Positions 22,902 to 32,089 of a DNA stretch of 64,000 nucleotides are shown here, in pieces; the first letter of the stretch is position 1, and each line of letters opens with the position of its first letter. Location of the stretch: contig AORU01000008.1 in assembly GCA_000344275.1 (NCBI GenBank), positions 56,864-120,863 on the forward strand, read 5' to 3'. The notes below the pieces were generated by a model that did not search any database, was not told the DNA's origin, and was given only the letters and a program-made list of their open reading frames with translations. Position numbers and translations under genes: made by a program. The stretch is from Streptococcus oralis subsp. tigurinus AZ_3a. Lineage in GTDB: Bacteria; Bacillota; Bacilli; Lactobacillales; Streptococcaceae.

Positions 22902-23327
22902 TTGGCAATAGACATCAAAAAAAGACTGAAGGCTTTGCCTTATATTGATATCAAAGCGAAGTCAAAGCACCAGGAAATCATCAGTTTGAAGTCAGGTATT
23001 TTACGAGGGCAACAGTTCGACAGCATGCCGAAATCAAAAAGCAATAAGAATCAAACTGAAGAACTGAATGTGTTGATTATTGACAAGTCAGATCAGCTGT
23101 ATGAAGAAATCAAACAGATGTACCATGAACGTGATGAACTCGTTCAAGCGATTGAGTCACTTGATGATCCAGTGGAAAATATCGTGATGCGCTTACTGTA
23201 TATTGACGGACTTTCTTGGAAAGAGGTTCAAATCAAATTAAATTGCAGTCTTGCAACTATCCAGCGTACAAAACACAAAGCGTTGCTAAAATTATCTAAA
23301 ATATATGATAAGAATGATAGCAAATGA
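22902..23327 (+). CDS. Late transcriptional regulator, ArpU/DUF1492-like
   Basis: The gene uses a TTG start after AGGAAGGAGGG. The 141-residue product has an N-terminal helical region and a C-terminal sigma-region-4-like HTH (IVMRLLYIDGLSWKEVQIKL, then NCSLATIQRTKHKALLKLSK). Proteins of this type at the end of the early region control expression of packaging and structural genes. A terminator follows at 23363, so the late genes must start from a new promoter. Confidence 0.8.
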   Translation: MAIDIKKRLKALPYIDIKAKSKHQEIISLKSGILRGQQFDSMPKSKSNKNQTEELNVLIIDKSDQLYEEIKQMYHERDELVQAIESLDDPVENIVMRLLYIDGLSWKEVQIKLNCSLATIQRTKHKALLKLSKIYDKNDSK

Positions 23328-23362
23328 TGATTTTAATGTGGTAAATTAGTATCATGAAGAAT

Positions 23363-23388
23363 AGCAGAGAGAACCTCTGCTTTTTTTG
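23363..23388 (+). terminator. Terminator at the end of the early region
   Basis: A 7-bp stem AGCAGAG/CTCTGCT (23363-23369/23375-23381) is followed by T7. It separates the late regulator from the following recombinase gene. Confidence 0.85.
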
Positions 23389-23414
23389 TGCATTAAAAAA
23401 GGAGGTGAGGATAT

Positions 23415-23981
23415 GTGGTAGTTGTTGAACCAATCAGAAATAGAGACGATGTTCAGCTTATGATTGAATGGCTGACGTTGCATAGCGCAGTCAAAGAGTC
23501 AGATAGACAACGTAACCTCATGCTCTTCCTTTCTGGTGTTAATCTGGGATTTCGTATTGGCGATATCGTTAAATTAAAAGTAAAACATGTCAAAGGTTGG
23601 CATGTCCAGATCGTCGATGAAAAGACAGACAAGCCAACCAAACGAAAGATGCCAAAGAAATTCAAGAATGCAATGAGGCAGTACATCAAAGATAAGAAAG
23701 ATGAAGACTTCCTCTTTCCAAGCCGAAACGGAAAGCATCAGCATATAAAACCTAACACAGCTTACAAGATCATAAAGAAAGCTGCTGAAGAAGTTGGCCT
23801 AGAAAACATAGCTACTCACTCGATGAGAAAGACCTTTGGCTTATTCATGTACGAGCAAACAAAGGATGTCGCTCTGATAATGGACCTACTGAACCATTCA
23901 AGTCAGAGTATTTCATTACGATATATAGGCAAAAACCAAGATTCACAAGACAGAGCCATGACAAAGTTTCAAGGCTTTTAA
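23415..23981 (+). CDS. Tyrosine recombinase (XerC/D-like), second in the prophage
   Basis: This 188-residue protein starts at GTG 23415 with AAAAAAGGAGGTGAGG upstream; an ATG at 23413 is in another frame. It has only the catalytic domain: Arg I in VNLGFRIGDIVKLK, the H-x-x-R box HSMRKTFG, LLNHSSQS and the Tyr in LRYIG. It lacks the arm- and core-binding domains of the integrase. Such mini-recombinases recur just before the packaging genes in Firmicute phages; their role is unclear. Confidence 0.85.
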   Translation: MVVVEPIRNRDDVQLMIEWLTLHSAVKESDRQRNLMLFLSGVNLGFRIGDIVKLKVKHVKGWHVQIVDEKTDKPTKRKMPKKFKNAMRQYIKDKKDEDFLFPSRNGKHQHIKPNTAYKIIKKAAEEVGLENIATHSMRKTFGLFMYEQTKDVALIMDLLNHSSQSISLRYIGKNQDSQDRAMTKFQGF

Positions 23982-24146
23982 TTTTTTTATTTTGATATCA
24001 ATTCATTGTTTTGAGGTTATGATGATTTCATTTCATACATGCGAGATAAACGCTTGGTAAATCTGAGTTAAAACTTATGTAGCGAATTCATTAGAATATG
24101 TAAAACAAGGAATTGAGAGAGTGAAAACAAAGGAGTTTACATAGTT

Positions 24147-24356
24147 ATGAAAGGTATTTTTAAAAGACTATTTAATAAAACAACCAATAGACAAAAACCA
24201 TTAGGAAAAATTGTAGTTGGGGTCGAAATTGAAAATCTCTCAGAATTAAAAGAGTTAACTCAAGAATGTTGTAAAGCGATTGAACACTTGAACAATTGCA
24301 TTGACAAACTAAATAAATTCGAGCTTAAAGCATCAACATCGATAATAAATGATTGA
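24147..24356 (+). CDS. Small phage protein, 69 residues
   Basis: AAAGGAGTTTACATAGTT precedes the ATG. The helical acidic product (LSELKELTQECCKAIEHLNN) overlaps the HNH gene by 8 bases. The 165-base gap before it (23982-24146) has no gene; it may hold the late promoter. Confidence 0.55.
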   Translation: MKGIFKRLFNKTTNRQKPLGKIVVGVEIENLSELKELTQECCKAIEHLNNCIDKLNKFELKASTSIIND

Positions 24357-24663
24357 AGTTTCAACAAGAGCAGACCGAACAGAGTTTTATAATTCTGGTG
24401 AATGGAGAGGACTTCGCAAGCTTGCACTCGAACGTGATCACAACGAATGTGTTTGGTGTAGAGAAGAAGGCAAAGTTACAACAGACAACCTAGAAGTTGA
24501 CCACATCAAAGAGCTAGAGTTCTATCCAGAGTTCGCTCTTGATCTCGACAACCTAAGAACTCTTTGCAAGGAATGTCACAACAAACGTCACGGCCGTTTT
24601 CAATTTCGAAAATCAAAAAAATTGATTGAGAAAAATTTCAGAACAGATGAATTTTGGGGATGA
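24349..24663 (+). CDS. HNH endonuclease next to terminase
   Basis: The 104-residue protein contains the HNH motif with zinc Cys pairs: CVWCREEG, LEVDHIKELEF, NLRTLCKECHNKRH. In cos-packaging siphophages an HNH protein encoded beside the terminase is needed for genome end cutting. It is followed by a 106-base GC-skewed gap that is the probable cos. Confidence 0.92.
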   Translation: MIEVSTRADRTEFYNSGEWRGLRKLALERDHNECVWCREEGKVTTDNLEVDHIKELEFYPEFALDLDNLRTLCKECHNKRHGRFQFRKSKKLIEKNFRTDEFWG

Positions 24664-24769
24664 CAACACCCCCCGGTCAAAAAAATCCAGTGTTTTTAAG
24701 GTTTTGGGAACCGGTGGGAGGGGTTAACTGTCCAAATTTTTAACAAAAAATTAAAGGGGGTGGGGGGTA
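24664..24769 (+). other. Candidate cos (packaging) site
   Basis: The gap between HNH and small terminase contains unusually GC-rich strings in an AT-rich genome: ACCCCCCGGTC (24667-24677) and GGAACCGGTGGGAGGGG (24707-24723), which form an imperfect inverted repeat around ACCGGT, plus GGGGGTGGGGGG near 24756-24767. This position and composition are typical of cos sites in HNH-carrying HK97-type phages. Confidence 0.55.
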
Positions 24770-25108
24770 ATGGAAGAATACTCAGAAAAAAATATAAAAG
24801 AATTAGAAAATCAGCTACTTTCTAAAATCGGATATTTTAGTCCTAGAAAAAAGGATGCGATCCAGTACGAAAAAGTGAATCGTTATCTTTATCTCGTCAG
24901 ACTGCTCTATGAGCTGAAAGCCAAACTTCATGAAGACGGATTGGTCATCACTGTTCACAATGGGCAGCAGAGATTCCAAAAAGCGAATTCTCTCATCAAG
25001 GAAATCAACACAACAAGCAATCAGCTCTTGGCGATTGAGCGGTCGTTTGATTTTGAGGTGGAAAATTCTCCTGTTGAGAAATCTACGTCTGGAAGTGATC
25101 TGTTATGA
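24770..25108 (+). CDS. Terminase small subunit (P27-like)
   Basis: The 112-residue helical protein directly precedes, and overlaps by 4 bases, the large terminase. Its size, position and sequence (YEKVNRYLYLVRLLYELKAK ... LIKEINTTSNQLLAIERSFD) fit P27-family small terminases, which recognise the packaging site. Confidence 0.82.
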   Translation: MEEYSEKNIKELENQLLSKIGYFSPRKKDAIQYEKVNRYLYLVRLLYELKAKLHEDGLVITVHNGQQRFQKANSLIKEINTTSNQLLAIERSFDFEVENSPVEKSTSGSDLL

Positions 25109-26745
25109 TTTCTCATCCGTTGGTTGATGAATATATCAAAATGGCCGATCGTGGAGAAATTGCCGTCAACGAAGAAAGAAAGTTACTGTTTAAAATCATC
25201 AAGGAGAAAATCTATCCTCGTGATGATTTATATTTTGATAATGACTTGATTGACAAGTTCATTCGGTTTACGGAAAAGAACTTTTTCCCTCTGGCTAAGT
25301 ACCAGCTTTTTTTGACTCCGTTCATTTTTCTTTTTCGGAAGGAGGATGGGGAGCCACACTTTGACGAGTATCTATACACTCTTGCTCGTGGAGGTGGTAA
25401 GAATGGTTTTATGTCTGCCAGATCCTCATTTTTTATCAGTCCTATCTACCCTATCAGAGATTATGATGTGACTATCACTGCTAACTCTGAGAAACAAGGG
25501 AAGGTATCTTTTGAGGAAGTCTATGAGACTATCCAAAGGCGTGGTCTTGAGGACCATTTCTATCTAACTAAAATGTCTATCACAGGTCGAGCGAACAACT
25601 CGGTCTTTTCTTTTCGGACGAATAATCCGAAGACCATGGACTCTGCTCGCGATGGCTGTCTAGAGTTTGATGAGATTCACCAGTTTGAAGATGATAAGGC
25701 TGTGAAGATCCAAAGGTCCGGTCTTGGTAAGATTGCTCATGCTCGGACTTTCTACAACGGTACGAATGGATATGTGCGTGAGGGATTTTACGACAAGCTG
25801 ATAGAGAAGTCTATGCAAATATTGAATGGAGAGGTTGATGATTTTAGGCTATTCCCTTTCATCTGCAAGCTAGACAATGCGGATGAAGTGGACGACATGA
25901 AGAACTGGCCAAAGGCGAATCCGATGTTGGATGAAAGCACTCCTTACGCTAAGAGGTTGCTTGCAAGAACCAAGGCTGACTATGATGACCTTGAGCTGGA
26001 ACCGTCTGGCCGTCAGGAGTTCATGACAAAACGGATGAATCTTCCTGAAGCGGACCTTGAGAAAGATGTAACCTCTCGAGAAAAGCTAGTTGCTTGTTTG
26101 CGGTCTCCTGGTATCGACTTGAAAGGTCGGTCATGTGTGGCTGGGTTTGACTATGCAAGCATCCGAGACTTTGCAAGCGTTGGTTTGCTATTTAAGAATG
26201 GGGATGAGTTTATCTGGAAGCAACATTCATTTGCTCGCAAAGCATTCTTGAAAGCTTTCAAGTTAAAAGCTCCTATCCAGGAATGGGCAGAAAGAGGCCT
26301 GTTTACGATTGTGGACGGTCCTAGTATTGATCCACGACTTTTGATTGCGAAGCTGGAAGAATGGAGAAATCTTTATCAGATTGAGCTTGTATGCGCCGAT
26401 GGTTTCAGAATGGACTTATTGAAGCCATTGCTAGAAGATGCTGGATTTGAATATGAGTTCCTACGGAATCCTGGGGCGATTCAATCTAAGGTTGCGCCAA
26501 TTATCGAAGATGGATTTGCAAATGAGCGTTTTATCTTTGAGGGTGACAACTCTATGATTTGGTATACGGATAATACCTACGTCAAAGAGGACAAGGATGG
26601 TAATAAGCGTTTCTTGAAGAAAGAACCTGTTAGAAGAAAGACAGATGGATTTCATGCTTTGATAGCTGCTCTCTACAAGCGTGAGATAGTGCAAGAGTCG
26701 AATGTCGGGGAATTCCTTGACATGATTGATAGTTGGGATTTTTAA
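25105..26745 (+). CDS. terL: Terminase large subunit
   Basis: The 546-residue protein has the ATPase domain with Walker A-like LARGGGKNGFMSA (about 93) and Walker B CLEFDEIHQFED, then an RNase H-fold nuclease domain with conserved acidic residues (AGFDYASIRDFA, CADGFRMD and the terminal DGFHALIAALYKRE region). It pumps DNA into the procapsid and cuts it. It belongs to the Terminase_1 group typical of HK97-like siphophages. Confidence 0.95.
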   Translation: MISHPLVDEYIKMADRGEIAVNEERKLLFKIIKEKIYPRDDLYFDNDLIDKFIRFTEKNFFPLAKYQLFLTPFIFLFRKEDGEPHFDEYLYTLARGGGKNGFMSARSSFFISPIYPIRDYDVTITANSEKQGKVSFEEVYETIQRRGLEDHFYLTKMSITGRANNSVFSFRTNNPKTMDSARDGCLEFDEIHQFEDDKAVKIQRSGLGKIAHARTFYNGTNGYVREGFYDKLIEKSMQILNGEVDDFRLFPFICKLDNADEVDDMKNWPKANPMLDESTPYAKRLLARTKADYDDLELEPSGRQEFMTKRMNLPEADLEKDVTSREKLVACLRSPGIDLKGRSCVAGFDYASIRDFASVGLLFKNGDEFIWKQHSFARKAFLKAFKLKAPIQEWAERGLFTIVDGPSIDPRLLIAKLEEWRNLYQIELVCADGFRMDLLKPLLEDAGFEYEFLRNPGAIQSKVAPIIEDGFANERFIFEGDNSMIWYTDNTYVKEDKDGNKRFLKKEPVRRKTDGFHALIAALYKREIVQESNVGEFLDMIDSWDF

Positions 26746-26803
26746 TCTAAGCATAAATTTTGGGTGGGTGGTCGGCAGAAAATGAAAGAAAGGAGGAAGT
26801 GCA

Positions 26804-27955
26804 TTGGGGTTACTGAATTTATTTAAGCGTGAAGTGCCAGAGGTTGGGTTTGAGTTCGAGGATCTTGAGCGGATGTTTGGAAATCTGCAACTCAAAAGCT
26901 TAGCGATTGATAAGTCAGCCGAGTTCATCGCTCGAATTTTTGCTAAGTCAGAATTTAAGTATCAAGAAAATGGTAAGGCTAAGTCTTCTGATTGGGACTA
27001 CTTGCTGAATGTAAGGCCGAACAAGAATGAATCTGCGTCAGAGTTTTGGCAAAAGGTCGTATACAGGTTGATTACTAAGAATGAGGTCCTAATCTTTCTT
27101 ACAACTGATGATCAGTTGCTTGTTGCTGACTCTTATACACGGACTAAATATGCTGTTTATGATGATGTGTTTGAGTTTGTAACTTGTAGAGGTTTCACGT
27201 TTGAGAAGCGTTTTCGGATGAGTGAAGTCATTTTCTTACAGTACAACAATAATCGACTGCAAGATTATATTTCTGACTTATTTGCTGATTACGAGAAGTT
27301 GCACACTCGTTTGGTCGAGGCCTTGGCTAGGAATAATCAAATCAGAGGAACTCTCAAAACAAAAAACAATGGGAGTTTTAATGAGCAGATGCGTGATAAA
27401 CTCCAATCATATGCTGATGGTCTCTTTAAATCATTTAGCACCAAGACGATTGCCATTGTTCCAGCTCAAGATGGAATGGAATATTCTGAGCATACGAATA
27501 CAACAGGAACTTCAAATATTTCTGTTGATGAGTTGAAGAAACTTCGTCGGCAATTTGATGATGAGGTCGCTGACGTCTTAGGGATTCCAACTGCTTTAAT
27601 CCATGGCGACATGGCCAATCTGGAAAATAGCCAAAAAATGTTTAATAGTTATTGCTACCAATCACTTGTTAAGAAAATGAGTGATGGGCTTAATTTCGCC
27701 TTGGTATCAAGACGGGAATACGAGCGCAATAATCTATTTGTAATCATCGGCGAAGGTCAGAGAGATAAGTTTGCACTTGCTGGAAGCATTGATAAGCTTA
27801 TTTCTTCTGGGGCAATGACTCGAAACGAGGTGCGCTCTGAACTTGGCTTAGAATCTGTCCCTGGTGGCGATAAATTCCTCATCACTAAAAACTATCAACT
27901 TGGTGAACAGTTAGAGAAAGGAGGTGAGAAAGAAGATGAAAGTAATTCCGATTAA
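26804..27955 (+). CDS. Portal protein, HK97 family
   Basis: The gene starts at TTG 26804 after AAAGGAGGAAGTGCA. The 383-residue protein has the HK97-type portal features: FAKSEFKYQENGKAKSSDWD, LLNVRPNKNESASEFWQKVV and the C-terminal DVLGIPTALIHGDMANLENS. It forms the dodecameric vertex for DNA entry. The protease gene overlaps its end by 20 bases. Confidence 0.92.
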   Translation: MGLLNLFKREVPEVGFEFEDLERMFGNLQLKSLAIDKSAEFIARIFAKSEFKYQENGKAKSSDWDYLLNVRPNKNESASEFWQKVVYRLITKNEVLIFLTTDDQLLVADSYTRTKYAVYDDVFEFVTCRGFTFEKRFRMSEVIFLQYNNNRLQDYISDLFADYEKLHTRLVEALARNNQIRGTLKTKNNGSFNEQMRDKLQSYADGLFKSFSTKTIAIVPAQDGMEYSEHTNTTGTSNISVDELKKLRRQFDDEVADVLGIPTALIHGDMANLENSQKMFNSYCYQSLVKKMSDGLNFALVSRREYERNNLFVIIGEGQRDKFALAGSIDKLISSGAMTRNEVRSELGLESVPGGDKFLITKNYQLGEQLEKGGEKEDESNSD

Positions 27956-28718
27956 GGGTACGATTGTATCAAACAATGACAGATGGCTTTACGACTGGCT
28001 TGAGTGGGATGCAACCGCTCCAAAAGATGTCGTCCTTCCTGAAAGTGGTGAACCGATTGAAGTTCATATCAATTCTGGAGGAGGGGATGTTTATGCTGGT
28101 AGTGAAATCTATACTGCTCTACGCTCATATCCTGGTGACGTGACCGTGAAGATTGTTGGTATTGCAGCAAGCGCAGCGAGCGTGATTGCAATGGCAGGCG
28201 ACACGGTTGAAATCAGTCCGACTGCCCAAATCATGATCCACAATGTCTCAACGCAAGTGAACGGAGACCATAATGCCTTGCTTCATGAGGCCGGTGTGCT
28301 AGAAGGGTTTAACAAGTCTATTGCTAGCGCTTATGTTCATAAGACTGGAAAGGCTCTTGATGACTTGCTTGACTTGATGAACAAGACTACCTGGTTTGAC
28401 GCTGAGTCAGCTTTGAATCATGGATTTGTAGACAAGATTATGTTTACAAATGAAGTTGCTCCGACTCTGGTAGCGAGTGAAACTCCTATGATCCCAAGTG
28501 ATTTTATCGAAAAAATGAGGTCAGCAATGACACCAGATATCGATAAAATCGCAGAACTGGTAGCTGAAAAGCTAGAAGCTAAACTACCAGATATACAAAT
28601 CGACAAAGAGGCTTTCGAAAATAGCGAATTTCTACAGAAGAAATTCAATTTTCCAGAAAGTCCAGAAAATAACACAGACAAGGCTGTACCTAAAGGGTTC
28701 GGTCTTTTTATGTTTTAA
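27936..28718 (+). CDS. ClpP-type prohead protease
   Basis: I place the start at ATG 27936, 11 bases after AGGAGG. The 260-residue protein has the ClpP fold: HINSGGGDVYAGSEIYTALR, the catalytic Ser in GIAASAASVIAMAG and His in QIMIHNVST. In HK97-like phages this gene, between portal and capsid, processes the scaffold or capsid N-terminus during head maturation. Confidence 0.93.
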   Translation: MKVIPIKGTIVSNNDRWLYDWLEWDATAPKDVVLPESGEPIEVHINSGGGDVYAGSEIYTALRSYPGDVTVKIVGIAASAASVIAMAGDTVEISPTAQIMIHNVSTQVNGDHNALLHEAGVLEGFNKSIASAYVHKTGKALDDLLDLMNKTTWFDAESALNHGFVDKIMFTNEVAPTLVASETPMIPSDFIEKMRSAMTPDIDKIAELVAEKLEAKLPDIQIDKEAFENSEFLQKKFNFPESPENNTDKAVPKGFGLFMF

Positions 28719-28734
28719 GAAAGGAAAAAACAGA

Positions 28735-29856
28735 ATGACAATGCAATTATCTAACCAATTTGAAAAACAACGTCAGGCATTTTTGGATGCCGTTGCAAAT
28801 GGTGCACCTCAAGAAGAACAAGCGAAGCTATACAATGACATGATCGAGTCCATGACCAATGAAATGATGGCTCAAGCTCGTGATGCTGCCCGTGAAGAAG
28901 TTTCAACCTTAAATCCATACGATGCTAAGCTGACCGCTGAAGCTCGTGAGTTTTTCAATAACATTGAAAAATCCGCACCTAAGGGAGTTGAAAAACTCTT
29001 CCCACAAGAAACAATCGACCGTATCTTTGAAGATATGGTTATGGCACGTCCACTCCTTCAGCATATCGGCCTTAAAAATGCTGGTATCCGTTTGAAATTC
29101 CTTAAATCAGAGCAAACTGGTCAAGCTGTTTGGGGCAAAATCAATTCAGAAATCCAAGGACAACTTAAACAAGAATTCAACGATGAAGAAGCAATTCAAC
29201 ACAAGTTGACTGCTTTCGTTGTAATTCCAAAAGATGCCGAAAAATTTGGTCCAGCTTGGTTGCAAAAATTTGTTTCTGCACAAATTACAGAAGCCTTTGC
29301 CGCTGCCCTTGAAGCTGCTTTCTTGAACGGTGACGGCGACAATAAACCTATCGGGCTCTCTCGTACTCTTAAAGGGACTGTTGCAGACGAAAAGACAACC
29401 TATGCTGAAAAAGAAGCGCAAGCTACTAAGTTGACTTTTGCTGACTCAGCAACCGTAGTCAAAGAATTGACAAATGTTTACAAACATCACTCTGTAAAAG
29501 CGGACGGAACAACTCCAGTTGCAGTAGAAGGCAACCTTGTGATGGTTGTTAACCCAGCTGATGCTTGGGATGTGAAGAAACAATACACTTCGTTGAATGC
29601 TCAAGGAGTTTATATCACTGCGATGCCATTTAACCTTATCTTGGTTGAATCCGTGGCGCAGACAGCTGGTAAAGTCACTACATTTGTCAAAGGTCGTTAT
29701 GATGCCTTTGTCGGTGGCGGTATTTCATTCGGTCGCTATACAGAAACCTATGCTTTGGAAGATTTGAACCTCTACACTGCTAAGCAATTTGCTTATGGTA
29801 AGGCTCACGATGAAAAGACTGCAGCAGTCTGGACTCTACAACTTCCCCAAGCCTAA
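28735..29856 (+). CDS. Major capsid protein, HK97 fold
   Basis: The 373-residue protein follows the prohead protease and has an N-terminal helical scaffold-like delta region (about 1-75) before the mature part. Characteristic strings are RPLLQHIGLKNAGIRLKFLK, AALEAAFLNGDGDNKPIGLS and AGKVTTFVKGRYDAFVGGGI. It forms the icosahedral shell. Its codon use is richer in G+C than the neighbouring accessory genes, as is common for abundant structural proteins. Confidence 0.92.
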   Translation: MTMQLSNQFEKQRQAFLDAVANGAPQEEQAKLYNDMIESMTNEMMAQARDAAREEVSTLNPYDAKLTAEAREFFNNIEKSAPKGVEKLFPQETIDRIFEDMVMARPLLQHIGLKNAGIRLKFLKSEQTGQAVWGKINSEIQGQLKQEFNDEEAIQHKLTAFVVIPKDAEKFGPAWLQKFVSAQITEAFAAALEAAFLNGDGDNKPIGLSRTLKGTVADEKTTYAEKEAQATKLTFADSATVVKELTNVYKHHSVKADGTTPVAVEGNLVMVVNPADAWDVKKQYTSLNAQGVYITAMPFNLILVESVAQTAGKVTTFVKGRYDAFVGGGISFGRYTETYALEDLNLYTAKQFAYGKAHDEKTAAVWTLQLPQA

Positions 29857-29871
29857 TCTAGGAGTTGAGCC

Positions 29872-30162
29872 ATGACTCCAGAAGAACAACTTCATCCACT
29901 CCTTAAATCTTTTAAGGAGCGGATGAGGATTTTTCATACTGGAGAGGATAACAACCTCTCTAAAATGTTGGAAAGTTCTGAGTCAGTCATTCTCAGTCTG
30001 GTCGGTAGCAAGGACTCTACTGATCCACGAGTGAGAGAGCTTATTCTAGAACGTGCTCGATATGTCTACAATGACCAAGTTGAATTTTTCTACGGAAACT
30101 TTCAAGGAGATTTGATGGCATTATCACTAGAAAATTACAAATTGGAGGAAAAACATGATTAA
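29872..30162 (+). CDS. Head-tail connector (gp6-like adaptor)
   Basis: The 96-residue helical protein lies directly after the capsid gene. The patterns LKSFKERMRIFHTGEDNNLS and VRELILERARYVYNDQVEFF are those of gp6/gp15-type adaptor proteins that dock on the portal. It overlaps the next small gene by 8 bases. Confidence 0.82.
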   Translation: MTPEEQLHPLLKSFKERMRIFHTGEDNNLSKMLESSESVILSLVGSKDSTDPRVRELILERARYVYNDQVEFFYGNFQGDLMALSLENYKLEEKHD

Positions 30163-30331
30163 GGTTTTAAAAGGTTTCTATGACCTCAAAGAAGGGGTAT
30201 TTCGCTCTGTTGGCCAAGAATTTGAAGCGACAAAAGAGCGCTTTGATGAAATCAATGGGGCGCTTCCTGGCTTTGTTGAATGGGAAGACAAACAATCAGA
30301 AGTAACAATGTCTGATGTCCTATCAGACTAA
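30155..30331 (+). CDS. Small phage protein in the connector region, 58 residues
   Basis: ATG follows TTGGAGGAAAAAC. The sequence starts MIKVLKGFYDLKEGVFRSVG and ends EVTMSDVLSD; small genes of this kind, often annotated as unknown structural-region proteins, sit between the connector and head-closure genes of related phages. It overlaps the genes on both sides. Confidence 0.68.
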   Translation: MIKVLKGFYDLKEGVFRSVGQEFEATKERFDEINGALPGFVEWEDKQSEVTMSDVLSD

Positions 30332-30707
30332 TCGCCCTAGCTATCGATATAAAAAGCCTGAGGCTCAAAATGGAGACTTGAGAACCCCCTTGACTTTCTA
30401 TACTTCTAAAGTCGAGGAGGGGCTTCATGGTCGTGATGTGTCTCATGAGAAGGCTTTTTTTACGATGGGCCAAGTTTACTCCCCTAGCTTTAAAGACATC
30501 GAGATTGCAACTGGTAAGTCTATGCAAGCTAAGATGACTTTGAAAATTCGAGATCCTTTGTCTGATTATCAGCCTAAGAATGAGCATTTTGTCGAAGTTG
30601 GCGATATTCGTCTAGGTGGCAAGAAATGGCAAATTATCGATGTTCGTCCTGATTTCGATAATCGGGATTTTTTGATAGTCATTATCGGTGGTGGTCAAGA
30701 TGTCTAG
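30315..30707 (+). CDS. Head closure / head-tail adaptor (SPP1 gp16-like)
   Basis: The 130-residue beta-rich protein has the adaptor pattern (LRTPLTFYTSKVEEGLHGRD ... FVEVGDIRLGGKKWQIIDVR) and occupies the expected second connector position. It seals the head after packaging. Confidence 0.82.
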   Translation: MSYQTNRPSYRYKKPEAQNGDLRTPLTFYTSKVEEGLHGRDVSHEKAFFTMGQVYSPSFKDIEIATGKSMQAKMTLKIRDPLSDYQPKNEHFVEVGDIRLGGKKWQIIDVRPDFDNRDFLIVIIGGGQDV

Positions 30708-31101
30708 TGGAGCAGAATTGAGAGGTTTCGACTATGTTTTGAGAAACATTGAGCTACATCTTGGTAATAACAAGGTCAAACGTGCTACGAGTCGAGCCTT
30801 GAAGGCAGTCGCAAACGAGACTCTAGAAGAGTTCAAAGGTGCTCTGCAGGTCTACAAAGATACTGGAGAAACTATCGAAAGCGCTACTGCTGGACGTGTG
30901 ACTGGCCTTGCTGCTGGTGTTCCTGTTGTGAAAATTGGTTTTGGTGAGGGTTCTCGCTGGCGTTTGGTTCACTTGAATGAGTTTGGATATGGCAAGAATC
31001 CACATCCAAGAGGGTTCGGTGTCATCAGACGGTTTTCAGAGACTCATGCTAAAACATACAAATACAGAATCGCTAGTCATTTGAAGACGGAGGGGTTTTA
31101 G
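30700..31101 (+). CDS. HK97 gp10-like tail/connector protein
   Basis: I choose ATG 30700 (GTG 30688 is the alternative). The 133-residue protein carries the gp10 signature: AELRGFDYVLRNIELHLGNN ... ATSRALKAVANETLEEFKGA and WRLVHLNEFGYGKNPHPRGF. It acts at the head-tail interface or tail terminator stage. Confidence 0.86.
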   Translation: MSSGAELRGFDYVLRNIELHLGNNKVKRATSRALKAVANETLEEFKGALQVYKDTGETIESATAGRVTGLAAGVPVVKIGFGEGSRWRLVHLNEFGYGKNPHPRGFGVIRRFSETHAKTYKYRIASHLKTEGF

Positions 31102-31482
31102 ATGGTTAAAGATAAGTTCAATGAACTCTATGAGGCTTTGAAAAAAGATGAGTCTTTAGCTGGAATTAGTATCAAATCTTTTAAACGCCCTGACTCGTTA
31201 CCAAATAATGAGCCAAGTATCGTTATCAAGCCAGTCGGTCCGCCGATGCAGGCGGTTCATGGTAGTAATACGAGTCTGGCTAAGACATTTCTCTATCAGG
31301 TCAATGTAGAGTCTGTTGACTATATGGAGTGCAAAGTACTCCAAAGAAAAATTGAAAAGATTATGGAAGACCAGGGATTTTATCAAACCAGTGGTGGTTT
31401 AGATGAATGGATTCCAGAAATTAAACGCTATGTAGATGCTCGGACCTACAAAGGTCGGAGTGGTCTATACGAAGAATACTAA
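31102..31482 (+). CDS. Tail completion / tail terminator protein
   Basis: The 126-residue protein begins directly after the previous stop and immediately precedes the major tail protein. That is the position of the tail terminator (gp17/gpU-like) in this phage group. The sequence (SIVIKPVGPPMQAVHGSNTS ... YQVNVESVDYMECKVLQRKI) fits but assignment is mainly positional. Confidence 0.72.
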   Translation: MVKDKFNELYEALKKDESLAGISIKSFKRPDSLPNNEPSIVIKPVGPPMQAVHGSNTSLAKTFLYQVNVESVDYMECKVLQRKIEKIMEDQGFYQTSGGLDEWIPEIKRYVDARTYKGRSGLYEEY

Positions 31483-31504
31483 AATAAAGAAAGAGGTGCT
31501 ATAA

Positions 31505-32089
31505 ATGGCATTAGTTGGTTTTAAACGCATGACAATTCGTGTGTTGGATGGGGAAGCTACTCCAACACTTGGGAAAAACCTTTTCGTGGTAGAAGGTAAA
31601 ACCGGTGAGGGTGCGACTCGTACCGCTAAGATTACAGGGCTTTCAAGTGAACCTGTTAAAACTTACGGAAGCGATGTCGCTTATTTCACATCAAAACGTG
31701 GTGTAGGCGATGTGAAGATGGAAATGACAGCAGTTGACATTCCTCACATGGTCCTTGCAAAAATCCTTGGACATGCAGTTAAGGACGAAATCATTTATAT
31801 TGGTGAGGATAGCGATGCTCCACTTTGTTCAGTTATGCTTGAATCTAAAACAGCAAACGGCACGAAAGCGCAAGTCGGTTTCTTCAAAGGTAGCTTCTCA
31901 ATGGATGCTGAAGAACTTGAAACTCAGAAAGAGAAGCAAGAGGAGCTTCCAGACGATAACTTGAGTTTTTCAGCTATCGCAAGTGATGATGAAGAAACCA
32001 AAGGTAATTACTATGGTAAGTACATTGGTAATGACGAAGAAAAAATCAAGAAACTCAAAGGTCAATTTAAAATGGTTGCTGCAGGGTAG
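31505..32089 (+). CDS. Major tail protein
   Basis: The 194-residue protein has the phi13-type major tail protein pattern: GFKRMTIRVLD, FVVEGKTGEGATRTAKITGL and DVAYFTSKRGVGDVKMEMTA. It polymerises into the tail tube. It is followed by a terminator-like hairpin, which should make its transcript more abundant than that of downstream genes. Confidence 0.9.
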   Translation: MALVGFKRMTIRVLDGEATPTLGKNLFVVEGKTGEGATRTAKITGLSSEPVKTYGSDVAYFTSKRGVGDVKMEMTAVDIPHMVLAKILGHAVKDEIIYIGEDSDAPLCSVMLESKTANGTKAQVGFFKGSFSMDAEELETQKEKQEELPDDNLSFSAIASDDEETKGNYYGKYIGNDEEKIKKLKGQFKMVAAG

